DNA of 64,000 nt from Tardiphaga sp. (lineage in GTDB: Bacteria; Pseudomonadota; Alphaproteobacteria; Rhizobiales; Xanthobacteraceae), in the NCBI GenBank assembly GCA_030147505.1, contig JASBVG010000017.1, positions 1-64,000 of the forward strand, in the 5' to 3' direction. Below, piece after piece: positions 46,167 through 54,935 of this stretch. The notes beneath the pieces were generated by a model. It made no database searches. It saw only the letters and a program-made list of their open reading frames with translations, and was not told the DNA's origin. The position numbers and the translations under genes were made by a program. Every line of letters begins with the position of its first letter. Positions within the stretch are counted from its first letter, which is position 1.

Positions 46167-46865
46167 ATGATATCGCAGGACGTCCCGCATCGGGTCAGCC
46201 GTCTCGAACTCAACCTCATCGACTGGCAGTGGCCGTTTGCGGAAGCGCGGCGTGGCCAGATTGACGCGCATTTCACCGATGCGCTTCGCGACAAGCCATC
46301 CATGTTCAACGGCCGCATCCTGCTCGCGCGGGATGCGCGCTGTGTCGGCGATGTATTTCGGGCCAATTATTTCGAGACCGACTTCGCCAGTTTCCTGGCC
46401 TGGCGCGACTGGGGCTTCCCCGATCGCGACATCTTCAACGGCTTCGGCGCCGGCGCCTTGCGGTCGAACGACGGCATCTATGCGCTGGGCGAAATGTCGG
46501 CGCACACTGCCAATGCCGGCAAGATCTATTTTCCCGCCGGTACGCCTGATCTCAACGATATCAGAGGCGACCGTGTCGACATTCCCGGCAGCATTTTTCG
46601 CGAGACCGAGGAGGAGACAGGTCTCGCATCCGATGACTATCACGCGGTCGATGGATGGGACATCATCCTTGATGGCCAGATGACGGCGATCATCCAGACA
46701 CTGGATGTCGATATGCCCGGCGATGTCCTGCGTGCAACGCTGGAGGCGAATCTGGCGGAGCAGAAGGAGCAGGAGCTGAGCGGTATCCATCTCGTCCGCA
46801 CGATTGCGGACTTCACCGATGCGATGCCGCGCTATGTCCGGACATTCCTCACTGCGAGGTTGTGA
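46167..46865 (+). CDS. Nudix-like hydrolase with a degenerate Nudix box
   Basis: The 232-residue protein ends its presumed catalytic helix with RETEEETGL, the REuxEExGu half of the Nudix box, preceded by PGSIF. The glutamate expected eight positions earlier is Val and the leading Gly is Asp, so the first half of the motif is missing. It begins 24 bp after the binding protein gene. Activity on nucleoside diphosphates is uncertain. Confidence 0.75.
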   Translation: MISQDVPHRVSRLELNLIDWQWPFAEARRGQIDAHFTDALRDKPSMFNGRILLARDARCVGDVFRANYFETDFASFLAWRDWGFPDRDIFNGFGAGALRSNDGIYALGEMSAHTANAGKIYFPAGTPDLNDIRGDRVDIPGSIFRETEEETGLASDDYHAVDGWDIILDGQMTAIIQTLDVDMPGDVLRATLEANLAEQKEQELSGIHLVRTIADFTDAMPRYVRTFLTARL

Positions 46866-46921
46866 GCACTGGTCCTCCCGCACATGGCGCGCTACGGTTC
46901 CGGATCATTCCGGAGTGCCCG

Positions 46922-47893
46922 ATGCCCGTCAAGTCCGCCAAGGCCATCTTGAAGTCCTATGTCGATCCCTATCGTGTCGATGGATCGAAAACATTCCGTC
47001 TCAAGGATCACGACACCAATGCCAGCGGGGGCCTGCACAAGGAGACCGGCAAACGGATCATCGAGGTCAATCGCCGCCGGCTGCAGGAGTTGCAGGAGAA
47101 GCTCTATGCACAGGACCGCTGGTCGCTGCTCCTGATCTTCCAGGGCATGGATGCCGCCGGCAAGGACAGCGCCATCGAGGCGGTGTTCGACGGCATCAAT
47201 CCGCAGGGCTGCGAGGTCACCTCGTTCAAGCAGCCGTCGTCGAACGAACTCGATCACGACTTCATGTGGCGGAGCACCATCGCGCTGCCGCAGCGCGGGC
47301 GCATCGGTATCTTCAATCGGTCCTACTATGAAGAGTGCCTCGTGGTGCGCGTGCATCCGGAGATCCTGGCCAAGCAGAAGATTCCGCAGGAGCTGGTATC
47401 GAAGCATATCTGGAAGGAACGCTTCGAGGACATCGCGGCGTTCGAAAAGTATCTCGCGCGCAACGGCACCGTGGTGCTCAAATTCTTTCTCAACGTCTCC
47501 AAGGAAGAGCAACGCGAGCGCTTCCTCGATCGTCTCGACGAGCCTGCCAAGAACTGGAAGTTCTCCATGGCTGATGTTTCCGAGCGTGCACTGTGGGACC
47601 AGTATCAGCACGCTTATGAAGACATGATCGGCCATACCGCGACGGCGCATGCGCCATGGCATGTGGTGCCGGCGGATCGCAAATGGTTCGCGCGCGTGGT
47701 GATCGGGTCGAGCATTGTGCATGCGCTGGAGCAGCTCGACCTGAAATTCCCGGTGGTCGACGGCGATGACCTCAAGGAATTCAAGATGGTCCGTGAAGCC
47801 TTGGAGAAGGAAGGCGAGCCGGTGGTGAAGACGCCGGTGACGCGCGCTCGTGCGAGAAAGGCGACCGGGAAGAAGGTGGCGAAAAAGAAATAA
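46922..47893 (+). CDS. ppk2: Polyphosphate kinase 2 family protein
   Basis: The 323-residue protein has a PPK2 P-loop IFQGMDAAGKDSAIE (Lys 81), NRSYYEECLVVRVHP and the lid region FFLNVSKEEQRERFLDRLDE. It transfers phosphate between polyphosphate and nucleoside di- or monophosphates; class I or III is likely from the single domain. The tail is rich in Lys and Arg (ARARKATGKKVAKKK). ATG 46922 is chosen; the frame opens earlier. Confidence 0.92.
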   Translation: MPVKSAKAILKSYVDPYRVDGSKTFRLKDHDTNASGGLHKETGKRIIEVNRRRLQELQEKLYAQDRWSLLLIFQGMDAAGKDSAIEAVFDGINPQGCEVTSFKQPSSNELDHDFMWRSTIALPQRGRIGIFNRSYYEECLVVRVHPEILAKQKIPQELVSKHIWKERFEDIAAFEKYLARNGTVVLKFFLNVSKEEQRERFLDRLDEPAKNWKFSMADVSERALWDQYQHAYEDMIGHTATAHAPWHVVPADRKWFARVVIGSSIVHALEQLDLKFPVVDGDDLKEFKMVREALEKEGEPVVKTPVTRARARKATGKKVAKKK

Positions 47894-48637
47894 TCCGCAG
47901 GAGGGGAGCGCGGGCGCGCCGGTGGGGAAAGCCCCCGATCAGTATTTATTCCTTTTATCCTTGACAGCTTTGCAGTCAGGAATAATATCCGCGTCGTTCG
48001 GTTCGTGAGGGGCGCTTCTAGAGGCGTCTTGAAGCGGAGCCGGACGCGGCGCCTGCGGGTGAGGGAGGACGTATCCTTCACACTCGGGCGGTCGAGGGTC
48101 ACCGTCCGGGCCCATTACGGGGCTCTGCCGCTAGCGCGGCTGGACGTGGTGCGGGCGAAGGCAGGGAAACCTGTCGGATGGCTTCCTTGTGCGGAAGCGC
48201 CCAGTACCCGGAAGAACGGTCCTTCGACTGGAAAAACGTCGCGGTGGCGCGCCGTAAGGCGTTGCGCGGCCGGCCAGCACTGGCGATCCAGCGCGCGCCG
48301 ATCGCGTCAAGTCCACTGAAGTGCGCCTTACGGCGTGCTGCCTCCCCTCATGTCTTGAGGGGAGAAATGCTCACACCTCGGACGCCTTTGGCGCCGCGAG
48401 ATTGCGCGAGCGTGGCTGTTCGAGATGTTGATCAGCAACGACGCACGAACAGATGTGCTCCCTCCCTCAAGCCGCGCAGCGGCGCAGTGGGGAGGGCCGG
48501 GGCGGGTTGCTTCCTCCAAGCTCTATCGTCACGTGGGGATAGACCCCACCCGTCCTTCGCCATAACGAAGCTTCGCTTCGTCAGGCTCAGGCCATCCTCC
48601 CCACGGCGCCGCCGCGCGGCTTGGGGGAGGGAGAAGA
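47894..48637. repeat. Repeat-rich intergenic region, no supported gene
   Basis: No frame here has a ribosome site or a recognisable product. Left half: a conserved-looking element (about 48000-48345) closed by CGCCGTAAGGCG (48250-48261) and CGCCTTACGGCG (48324-48335). Right half: 34-bp imperfect inverted arms 48462-48495 and 48597-48630 (3 mismatches) around 101 bp. Both blocks look like intergenic repeats I know from Bradyrhizobium relatives, in which spurious ORFs are often annotated. Confidence 0.7.
47961..47988 (+). promoter_or_regulatory. Sigma-70-like promoter facing the repeat region
   Basis: TTGACA (47961-47966), 16 bases, TAATAT (47983-47988). It points into the structured repeat that begins near 48000. 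It is the best consensus match I noticed in the chromosomal part, and no coding gene lies downstream on this strand until leuA. Confidence 0.4.
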
Positions 48638-49531
48638 TCAGCTCAATGCCAACTCCTTCAGCACCGCCGCTACCTTGTCCTGCGCGGCATCGGGCAGCGG
48701 CAGCACCGGCTTCGGCGGCTTCGCATCGGTGATGCCCAGAATATCCACCGCCGCATACATCACGCGCAGGCTGGAATACTGCTTGAACAGATCCCACAGC
48801 GGCTGCAGTGCGCCGTTCAGCCGCCGCGCCTCGGCGGCATCGCCCGCCAGCGCCGCGCGGGTGAGGGCGAGGCAGCTCTGCGGAAACATCCCGGCCGCGA
48901 CCGAGTACCAGGCATCGCCGCCAGCCAGCAGCGCCTCGGTCACGTTCCAGTCGCCGGCATAGCCGATCGGAAAACCTGCGGGGACCGCAGCGCGGCGCTG
49001 CTTGAGATGATCCGCGATCGCATCGGCATCCGGCGCCGTTCCCTTCAGCGTCGCGACGCCGGGGATGCGTGCGATGCGTCCGACCAGCTCCGGCGTGAAG
49101 GTGAAATGCGTGGTGGCAAAGTTGTCGTAGATCACCAGCGGCAAGCCGCTCTCGCCGGCAACGGTCTTGAACAGCTCATAGACCTCGTCGCCCGTGAGCG
49201 GCGTATAGGACACCGCCGCCAGCAGGCCGGCAGCAGCACCCGCAGCCTTCGCATCGCGCGCCAGATGGACCACCTCATCCGTCCGCAGCGCGCCGATGCC
49301 GACCAGCACCGGGACGCGGCCATTCACCTCGGCAATCGCCGCGTCCGTTGCCCGGCGCCGCTCGTCGCGGGTGAGGAACGGATAGGAGCCGGTGGAGCCG
49401 AGCAGGCCGATGGAGTCCACCCGGGCCGCCGCCAGCGGCGCCACCAGGCGCTGCAAGGCCGGTGTATCCACCCGTCCATTGGCATTCATGGGCGTGATCG
49501 GGAAGGCGGACAGGCCCTTGGTGAAGCTCAT
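48638..49531 (-). CDS. Dihydrodipicolinate synthase/N-acetylneuraminate lyase-family aldolase
   Basis: The 297-residue TIM-barrel protein has the Schiff-base lysine 163 (GVATLKGTAPD) and tyrosine 135 (VIYDNFATT). LLGSTGSYPFLTRDERR matches the GTTGE-like loop but lacks the exact GTTGE, so lysine biosynthesis is less likely than a catabolic aldolase. ATG 49531 (MSFTKGLSAFPITPM) is preferred over 49555. It stands alone, with the repeat region beyond its 3' end. Confidence 0.88.
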   Translation of the reverse strand: MSFTKGLSAFPITPMNANGRVDTPALQRLVAPLAAARVDSIGLLGSTGSYPFLTRDERRRATDAAIAEVNGRVPVLVGIGALRTDEVVHLARDAKAAGAAAGLLAAVSYTPLTGDEVYELFKTVAGESGLPLVIYDNFATTHFTFTPELVGRIARIPGVATLKGTAPDADAIADHLKQRRAAVPAGFPIGYAGDWNVTEALLAGGDAWYSVAAGMFPQSCLALTRAALAGDAAEARRLNGALQPLWDLFKQYSSLRVMYAAVDILGITDAKPPKPVLPLPDAAQDKVAAVLKELALS

Positions 49532-49737
49532 GATCGATCCTCGCAGTTGCAGCATACGGATAGCATATCGGGTGGATTAGGTCAGTCTTCCTGACCCTCT
49601 TAGCCGTTGCGACGCGGCGGTGTTTGCGTTTAGAACAAGCCCGTCGCGTCCGGCAAGGAACCGTCAATGGTTTCGGCCGACACTCACAGGCGCGGCCTCG
49701 AAGGAATGCAATGCTGATTCGGAATGACAGTGCTGAC

Positions 49738-49836
49738 ATGGACACGGGAGCGATCATCGCTGCCCCGCGCGCCATTACGCCTGCCTCCTCTCCAGCCCTC
49801 CTTCTCGGCGGTCTGCTTCTCCTTATCGGCCCCTGA
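49738..49836 (+). CDS. leuL: Leucine-rich leader peptide upstream of leuA
   Basis: A 32-codon frame ends ALLLGGLLLLIGP: seven leucine codons in nine. It stops 104 bases before leuA. An ATG nine codons upstream (49711) is an alternative start. Downstream, GCGCCGG (49837-49843) can pair with CCGGCGC (49898-49904), and TAGGGG (49867-49872) with CCCCTA (49904-49909), so exclusive structures are possible. Leader peptides rich in the regulated amino acid are established controls of leu operons. No T-run is visible, so the exact mechanism here is open. Confidence 0.6.
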   Translation: MDTGAIIAAPRAITPASSPALLLGGLLLLIGP

Positions 49837-49940
49837 GCGCCGGCTGGGCAGTCATGCCTGGGCACTTAGGGGATGCGAACTGAACCAAGCAAACCTCCCG
49901 GCGCCCCTACAGACCGCGCCCCGACCTTTAGGAAGATCCA

Positions 49941-51509
49941 ATGACCACGACCCAAAAGTCCGAGAAGGACCGCGTCTTCATTTTCGACACCACCCTGCGC
50001 GACGGCGAGCAGTGCCCCGGCGCCACCATGACCTTCGAGGAGAAGTTGGAAATCGCCGAGATGCTCGACGACATGGGCGTCGACATCATCGAGGCCGGCT
50101 TTCCGATCTCGTCGGAAGGCGATTTCGAGGCCGTGCACGAGATTGCCAAGCGCTCGAAGAAGTCGGTCATCGCCGGCCTGGGCCGCGTCAATCCGAAGGA
50201 CATCGACCGCTGCGCCGAAGCGGTGAAGCCTGCCGGTGATCGTGCCCGCGTCCATATGGTGATCGCGACCTCGCCGCTGCACATGCGGGTCAAGCTGAAC
50301 ATGACCCCGGAGCAGGTGATCGACGCGTCGGTGGCTGGCGTGACCCGCGCCCGCAACATGGTGAGCAATGTCGAATGGTCGGCGGAAGACGCCACCCGCA
50401 GCGACATCGATTTCCTGTGCCGCATCACCGAAGCCGTCATCAAGGCCGGCGCCACCACGGTGAACCTGCCGGACACCGTCGGCTACACCACGCCGGAAGA
50501 ATATACCCGCATGTTCCGCACCATCCGCGAGCGCGTGCCGAATTCCGATCAGGCGATCTTCTCGGTGCATTGCCATAACGATCTCGGCATGGCCGTCGCC
50601 AACACGCTGGCCGGCATCGACGGTGGTGCGCGTCAGGTCGAGTGCACCATCAACGGCATCGGCGAGCGCGCGGGCAATGCGGCGCTGGAAGAAGTCGTGA
50701 TGGCCATCAATGTGCGCAACGACAAATTCCCGTACTGGAATAACATCGATCCGACCTGGCTGACGCGTGCGTCGAAGGTGGTATCGGCGGCGACCTCGTT
50801 CCCGGTGCAGTACAACAAGGCCATTGTCGGCCGTAACGCCTTCGCCCATGAGAGCGGCATCCATCAGGATGGTGTGCTGAAGGACGCCTCGACCTATGAA
50901 ATCATGACGCCGGCATCCGTCGGCCTGAAGCATTCGTCGATCGTGCTGGGCAAGCATTCCGGCCGCCATGCCTTCATTCATCGTCTGGAAGAGCTGGGCT
51001 ACAAGCTGGGCAAGAACCAGATCGAGGACGCCTTCATCCGCATGAAGGCTTTGGCCGATCGCAAGAAGGATATCTATGACGAGGATATCGAGGCGCTGAT
51101 CGATCAGGAAATCGTGCAGGCCCATGATCGCATCAAGCTGACCTCGCTGACCGTGATCGCCGGCACCCATGGTCCGCAGCGCGCGACCATGAAACTGAAT
51201 GTCGATGGTGTCACCAAGATCGAGGAGGCCGAGGGCAACGGTCCGGTGGACGCGGTGTTCAACTGCATCAAGGCGCTGGTGCCGCACGAGGCGACGCTGG
51301 AACTGTATCAGGTCCATGCTGTCACCGAAGGCACCGACGCCCAGGCCGAAGTCTCGGTGCGTCTCGCCCATGACGGCCGCTCGATGACCTCGCGCGCCGC
51401 CGACCCGGACACGCTGGTGGCTTCGGCCAAGGCCTATCTCGGCGCGCTAAACAAGATCGTCATGAAGCGAGAGCGCGACAAGCCGGCGCCGGTCGCAGCG
51501 GCGAGCTGA
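49941..51509 (+). CDS. leuA: 2-isopropylmalate synthase
   Basis: The 522-residue enzyme makes the first committed step to leucine. HMGL-like catalytic domain with FDTTLRDGEQCPGA (Arg 20, Asp 21) and the metal site HCHNDLG (His 210, 212). Then come a linker domain with HESGIHQDG and a C-terminal LeuA dimer domain (from about 390), which binds leucine for feedback inhibition. ATG 49941 follows TAGGAAGATCC. The terminator at 51539 ends the unit. Confidence 0.97.
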   Translation: MTTTQKSEKDRVFIFDTTLRDGEQCPGATMTFEEKLEIAEMLDDMGVDIIEAGFPISSEGDFEAVHEIAKRSKKSVIAGLGRVNPKDIDRCAEAVKPAGDRARVHMVIATSPLHMRVKLNMTPEQVIDASVAGVTRARNMVSNVEWSAEDATRSDIDFLCRITEAVIKAGATTVNLPDTVGYTTPEEYTRMFRTIRERVPNSDQAIFSVHCHNDLGMAVANTLAGIDGGARQVECTINGIGERAGNAALEEVVMAINVRNDKFPYWNNIDPTWLTRASKVVSAATSFPVQYNKAIVGRNAFAHESGIHQDGVLKDASTYEIMTPASVGLKHSSIVLGKHSGRHAFIHRLEELGYKLGKNQIEDAFIRMKALADRKKDIYDEDIEALIDQEIVQAHDRIKLTSLTVIAGTHGPQRATMKLNVDGVTKIEEAEGNGPVDAVFNCIKALVPHEATLELYQVHAVTEGTDAQAEVSVRLAHDGRSMTSRAADPDTLVASAKAYLGALNKIVMKRERDKPAPVAAAS

Positions 51510-51538
51510 CGCGGCTGACATCGCTACAAACCGAAAGG

Positions 51539-51566
51539 CGCGGCGTCGCAAGACGCCGCGTTTTTT
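51539..51566 (+). terminator. Rho-independent terminator after leuA
   Basis: CGCGGCGTC, loop GCAA, GACGCCGCG, then six T: a 9-bp GC stem 29 bases after the leuA stop. Confidence 0.93.
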
Positions 51567-51704
51567 GCATTGCAGTAAAGCTTTCTCTGCAACCCCTGAC
51601 CAATGGAGCAGTGGTCATCGCGCGCCGTTGGCGATACATCTGCCTGTGGCATCCAAGCGCAGCGACGTTTTGCAACAGCTCGCGCGGCCAACAGGGAGAA
51701 AAAA

Positions 51705-52706
51705 ATGCGCCAATTCATCGTCGCCGCAGCGTCCATCGCAGCGCTTGCGCTCATCGGGCCGGCTCAAGCCCAATCGCCCATCGTCATCAAGTTCAGCCAC
51801 GTCGTCGCGCCGAACACGCCGAAGGGGCAGGGCGCCGACAAGTTCAAGGAACTGGTCGAGAAATATACGGGCGGCAAGGTGAAGGTCGAAGTCTATCCGA
51901 ACTCGCAGCTCTACAAGGACAAGGAAGAGGTCGAGGCGCTGCAGCTCGGCGCCGTGCAGATGCTGGCGCCGTCGCTCGCCAAGTTTGGCCCGCTCGGCGT
52001 CAAGGAGTTCGAGGTGTTCGATCTGCCCTACATCCTGCCGGACAAGGCTGCGCTCAACCGCATCACCACCGGCCCGATCGGCAAGGGCCTGCTGGCGAAG
52101 CTGGAGCCCAAGGGCATCAAGGGTCTCGCTTACTGGGACAACGGCTTCAAGATCATGACCTCGAACAAGCCGATGCATAAGGTCGCCGACTTCCAGGGTC
52201 TGAAGATGCGCATCCAGTCGTCGAAGGTGCTGGAAGCCCAGATGCGCGCGCTCGGCGCCATCCCGCAGGTGCTGGCCTTCTCGGAAGTGTATCAGGCGAT
52301 GCAGACCGGCGTGGTCGACGGCAACGAGAACACCCCGAGCAACGTCTATACGCAGAAGATGCATGAAGTGCAGAAGCACATGACGCTCTCCAACCACGGT
52401 TACATCGGCTACGCCGTGATCGTGAACAAGAAGTTCTGGGACGGCCTGCCGGCCGATGTGAAGCCGCAGGTGGAGAAGGCGATAGATGAAGCCACCGCCT
52501 ATGCCAACAGCCTGTCGCAAAAGGAGAACGACGACGCCATCGTCGCCATGAAGAAGGCGGGCACGACGACCTTCTACGAGCTGAAGCCGGAAGAACGCGC
52601 GGAATGGATGAAGGCGCTTGAGCCTGTCACTGCCGACATGGCTTCTCGCGTCGGCAAGCAGTTGATCGCCGATTTCCAGAAAGAAGCGAACGCCAAGACG
52701 AATTGA
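51705..52706 (+). CDS. dctP: TRAP transporter substrate-binding protein DctP
   Basis: The 333-residue periplasmic protein has a signal peptide (to about 22, PAQAQS). DctP-fold motifs follow: IKFSHVVAPNTPKGQGADKF, NSQLYKDKEEVEALQLGAVQ and LKMRIQSSKVLEAQMRALG, the last with the carboxylate-binding arginine. Substrates of this group are C4-dicarboxylates or related acids. ATG 51705 follows AGGGAGAAAAAA. dctQ and dctM follow. Confidence 0.95.
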   Translation: MRQFIVAAASIAALALIGPAQAQSPIVIKFSHVVAPNTPKGQGADKFKELVEKYTGGKVKVEVYPNSQLYKDKEEVEALQLGAVQMLAPSLAKFGPLGVKEFEVFDLPYILPDKAALNRITTGPIGKGLLAKLEPKGIKGLAYWDNGFKIMTSNKPMHKVADFQGLKMRIQSSKVLEAQMRALGAIPQVLAFSEVYQAMQTGVVDGNENTPSNVYTQKMHEVQKHMTLSNHGYIGYAVIVNKKFWDGLPADVKPQVEKAIDEATAYANSLSQKENDDAIVAMKKAGTTTFYELKPEERAEWMKALEPVTADMASRVGKQLIADFQKEANAKTN

Positions 52707-52731
52707 GATTGAAATTACGAACTAACGGTCG

Positions 52732-52841
52732 TCATTGCGAGCGTAGCGAAGCAATCCAGAAAGCAAAGAAGCAAGAACTGGATTGCTTTGTCGCTTCGCA
52801 CAGGAAAAAGCCTCCGGCCTTTTCCGACTTCGCAATGACGG
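52732..52841. repeat. Palindromic repeat, GTCATTGCGAGC type
   Basis: GTCATTGCGAGCGTAGCGAA, GCAATCCAG on the left and CTGGATTGCTTTGTCGCTTC ... CTTCGCAATGACGG on the right. This large imperfect palindrome is common between genes of Bradyrhizobium relatives. Here it interrupts the dctP-dctQ gap. Confidence 0.85.
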
Positions 52842-52871
52842 AGTGGAAGACAGTGGGGTAGGGGACCGATC

Positions 52872-53483
52872 TTGAAATTCCTGTTACGCATCCTCGATCG
52901 TCTCGAGGAAACCCTGATCGCGACGCTGATCGGCGCTGCGACGCTGGTCATCTTCGTCGCCGTAGCCCATCGCTATACGACGGACTTTGTCGTCTCCAAT
53001 CGCACGCTGCCCGGCGCGATGGCGGTCTATAAATTCCTCGCCGGCATTCACCTCTCCTGGGCGCAGGAGCTGTGCATCTATATGTTCGTGTGGATGGCGA
53101 AATTCGGCGCCGCCTATGGCGTGCGCACCGGCATCCATGTCGGTGTCGACGTGCTGGTGCTGAAACTGCCGCCGAAATGGCGCAAGGGCACCATCCTGTT
53201 CGGCCTGCTGTGCGGCGCGCTGTTCACGGGCATTATCGGCACCATGGGCGCGAGTTTTGTCATCGGGCTTTCCGAGACCGACCAGACTTCGCCTGATCTC
53301 GAACTGCCGAGCTGGATCGTCTATCTCTGCATCCCGCTCGGCTCCTATCTGATGTGCTTCCGCTTCCTGCAAGTCGCCTACAATTATTTCCGCTTCGACG
53401 ACCTGCCGCATCACGATCATACCCATGTAGAAGGTGTTGAAGTCGATACCGCAGTCGGTCCGACGCCGGAGGGCGTGCGATGA
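52872..53483 (+). CDS. dctQ: TRAP transporter small membrane subunit DctQ
   Basis: The 203-residue protein has four helices and the DctQ core (WAQELCIYMFVWMAKFGAAY, RTGIHVGVDVLV). TTG 52872 is the only start that gives the whole first helix; a GGGG precedes it. Overlaps dctM by 4 bp. Confidence 0.92.
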   Translation: MKFLLRILDRLEETLIATLIGAATLVIFVAVAHRYTTDFVVSNRTLPGAMAVYKFLAGIHLSWAQELCIYMFVWMAKFGAAYGVRTGIHVGVDVLVLKLPPKWRKGTILFGLLCGALFTGIIGTMGASFVIGLSETDQTSPDLELPSWIVYLCIPLGSYLMCFRFLQVAYNYFRFDDLPHHDHTHVEGVEVDTAVGPTPEGVR

Positions 53484-54805
53484 CCACGCTCATCATCTTC
53501 GCGCTGCTCATCGCGCTGATGCTCACCGGTATGCCGATCTCGATTGCACTCGGCCTGACGGTGCTCACCTTCCTGTTCTTCCTGACCCAGGTGCCGATCG
53601 AGGCGGTGGCGCTGAAACTGTTCACCGGCATCGAGAATTTCGAGATCATGGCGATCCCGTTCTTCATTCTCGCCGGCAACTTCCTCACCCATGGCGGCGT
53701 CGCGCGGCGCATGATCAATTTCGCGACCTCCATGGTCGGTCATTGGTATGGCGGCCTCGGCCTCGCCGGCGTGATGGCATGCGCCTTGTTCGCGGCGATC
53801 TCCGGATCGTCACCGGCGACCGTGATCGCCATCGGCTCGATCCTGCTGCCGGCGATGGTGGCGCAGGGATTCCCGAAGCGTTTTGGTGCAGGCGTCATCA
53901 CGACATCGGGCGCGCTCGGCATCCTGATCCCGCCCTCCATCGTCATGGTCATCTACGCCGTGGCGACTGGCGGCAGCGTTGCGCTCGGGCCGGACGGTGC
54001 GCGCGTCACATCGGCTTCTGTCGGGCAACTGTTCATCGCCGGCGTCATTCCGGGCCTGATGCTGGCCTCGTTGCTCGGTGCCACCACGGTGTATCGCGCC
54101 TGGAAGTTCGATTATCCGCGCCTGCCGCGCGCAACCTGGGGCGAGCGTTTCAAGGCATTTCGCGAGTGTATCTGGGGCCTGTTGCTGATCTTCATCGTGC
54201 TCGGCGGCATCTATCGCGGCTGGTTCACGCCGACCGAGGCGGCGGCCGTCAGCGCCGTCTACGCCTTCATCATCGCCGTCTTCGTCTACAAGGACATGGG
54301 CCTGAAGGACGTGCCGCGGGTGCTGCTTGGCTCGGCCAGCATGAGCGCGATGATCCTCTACATCATCACCAACGCGGTGCTGTTCTCGTTCCTGATGACG
54401 TCGGAGCAGATTCCGCAGCAGCTCACCGCCTGGATCGTCGATATGGGTGTCAACTGGTGGACGTTCCTGATCTTCGTCAACATCCTGCTGCTGGTCGCCG
54501 GCAATGTGATGGAGGCCTCTTCGATCGTGCTGATCACCGCACCGATCCTGTTCCCCATCGCCGTGAAGCTTGGCATCCATCCGGTGCATCTCGGCATCCT
54601 GATGGTGGTGAATATGGAGGTCGGGATGTGCCATCCTCCGGTGGGCCTCAATCTCTATGTGGCGTCGGGCATCGCCAAGATGGGCATCACCGAACTCACC
54701 ATCGCGGTGTGGCCGTGGCTGCTGACCATGCTGATGTTCCTCGTTGCGGTAACCTTCATCCCGGAGATCTCGCTATGGCTGCCGCGCGTGCTCGGCCTCC
54801 TGTGA
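53480..54805 (+). CDS. dctM: TRAP transporter large membrane subunit DctM
   Basis: The 441-residue protein has about twelve helices and family segments MAIPFFILAGNFLTHGGVAR, ALFAAISGSSPATVIAIG and EVGMCHPPVGLNLYVASGI. It is the sodium-coupled translocation subunit working with DctP and DctQ. Confidence 0.96.
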   Translation: MTTLIIFALLIALMLTGMPISIALGLTVLTFLFFLTQVPIEAVALKLFTGIENFEIMAIPFFILAGNFLTHGGVARRMINFATSMVGHWYGGLGLAGVMACALFAAISGSSPATVIAIGSILLPAMVAQGFPKRFGAGVITTSGALGILIPPSIVMVIYAVATGGSVALGPDGARVTSASVGQLFIAGVIPGLMLASLLGATTVYRAWKFDYPRLPRATWGERFKAFRECIWGLLLIFIVLGGIYRGWFTPTEAAAVSAVYAFIIAVFVYKDMGLKDVPRVLLGSASMSAMILYIITNAVLFSFLMTSEQIPQQLTAWIVDMGVNWWTFLIFVNILLLVAGNVMEASSIVLITAPILFPIAVKLGIHPVHLGILMVVNMEVGMCHPPVGLNLYVASGIAKMGITELTIAVWPWLLTMLMFLVAVTFIPEISLWLPRVLGLL

Positions 54806-54935
54806 CGGCGTTCGTGTGTCGCGGCACGACTGTCGCATCACTAGCAACATCGCGACATGATATGGCCAAAGCGTAAGTTGAAGCGCGGCGGCGGGATCAG
54901 CATCTTCATGGCAAGCTCTTTCAAAGGAGGTTACC

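Noticed and set aside
48178..48732. 184-residue frame in the repeat region
   Set aside because: It runs through repeat arms and into the antisense of the aldolase gene, with no start site; similar frames are commonly mis-annotated in repeats of this kind.
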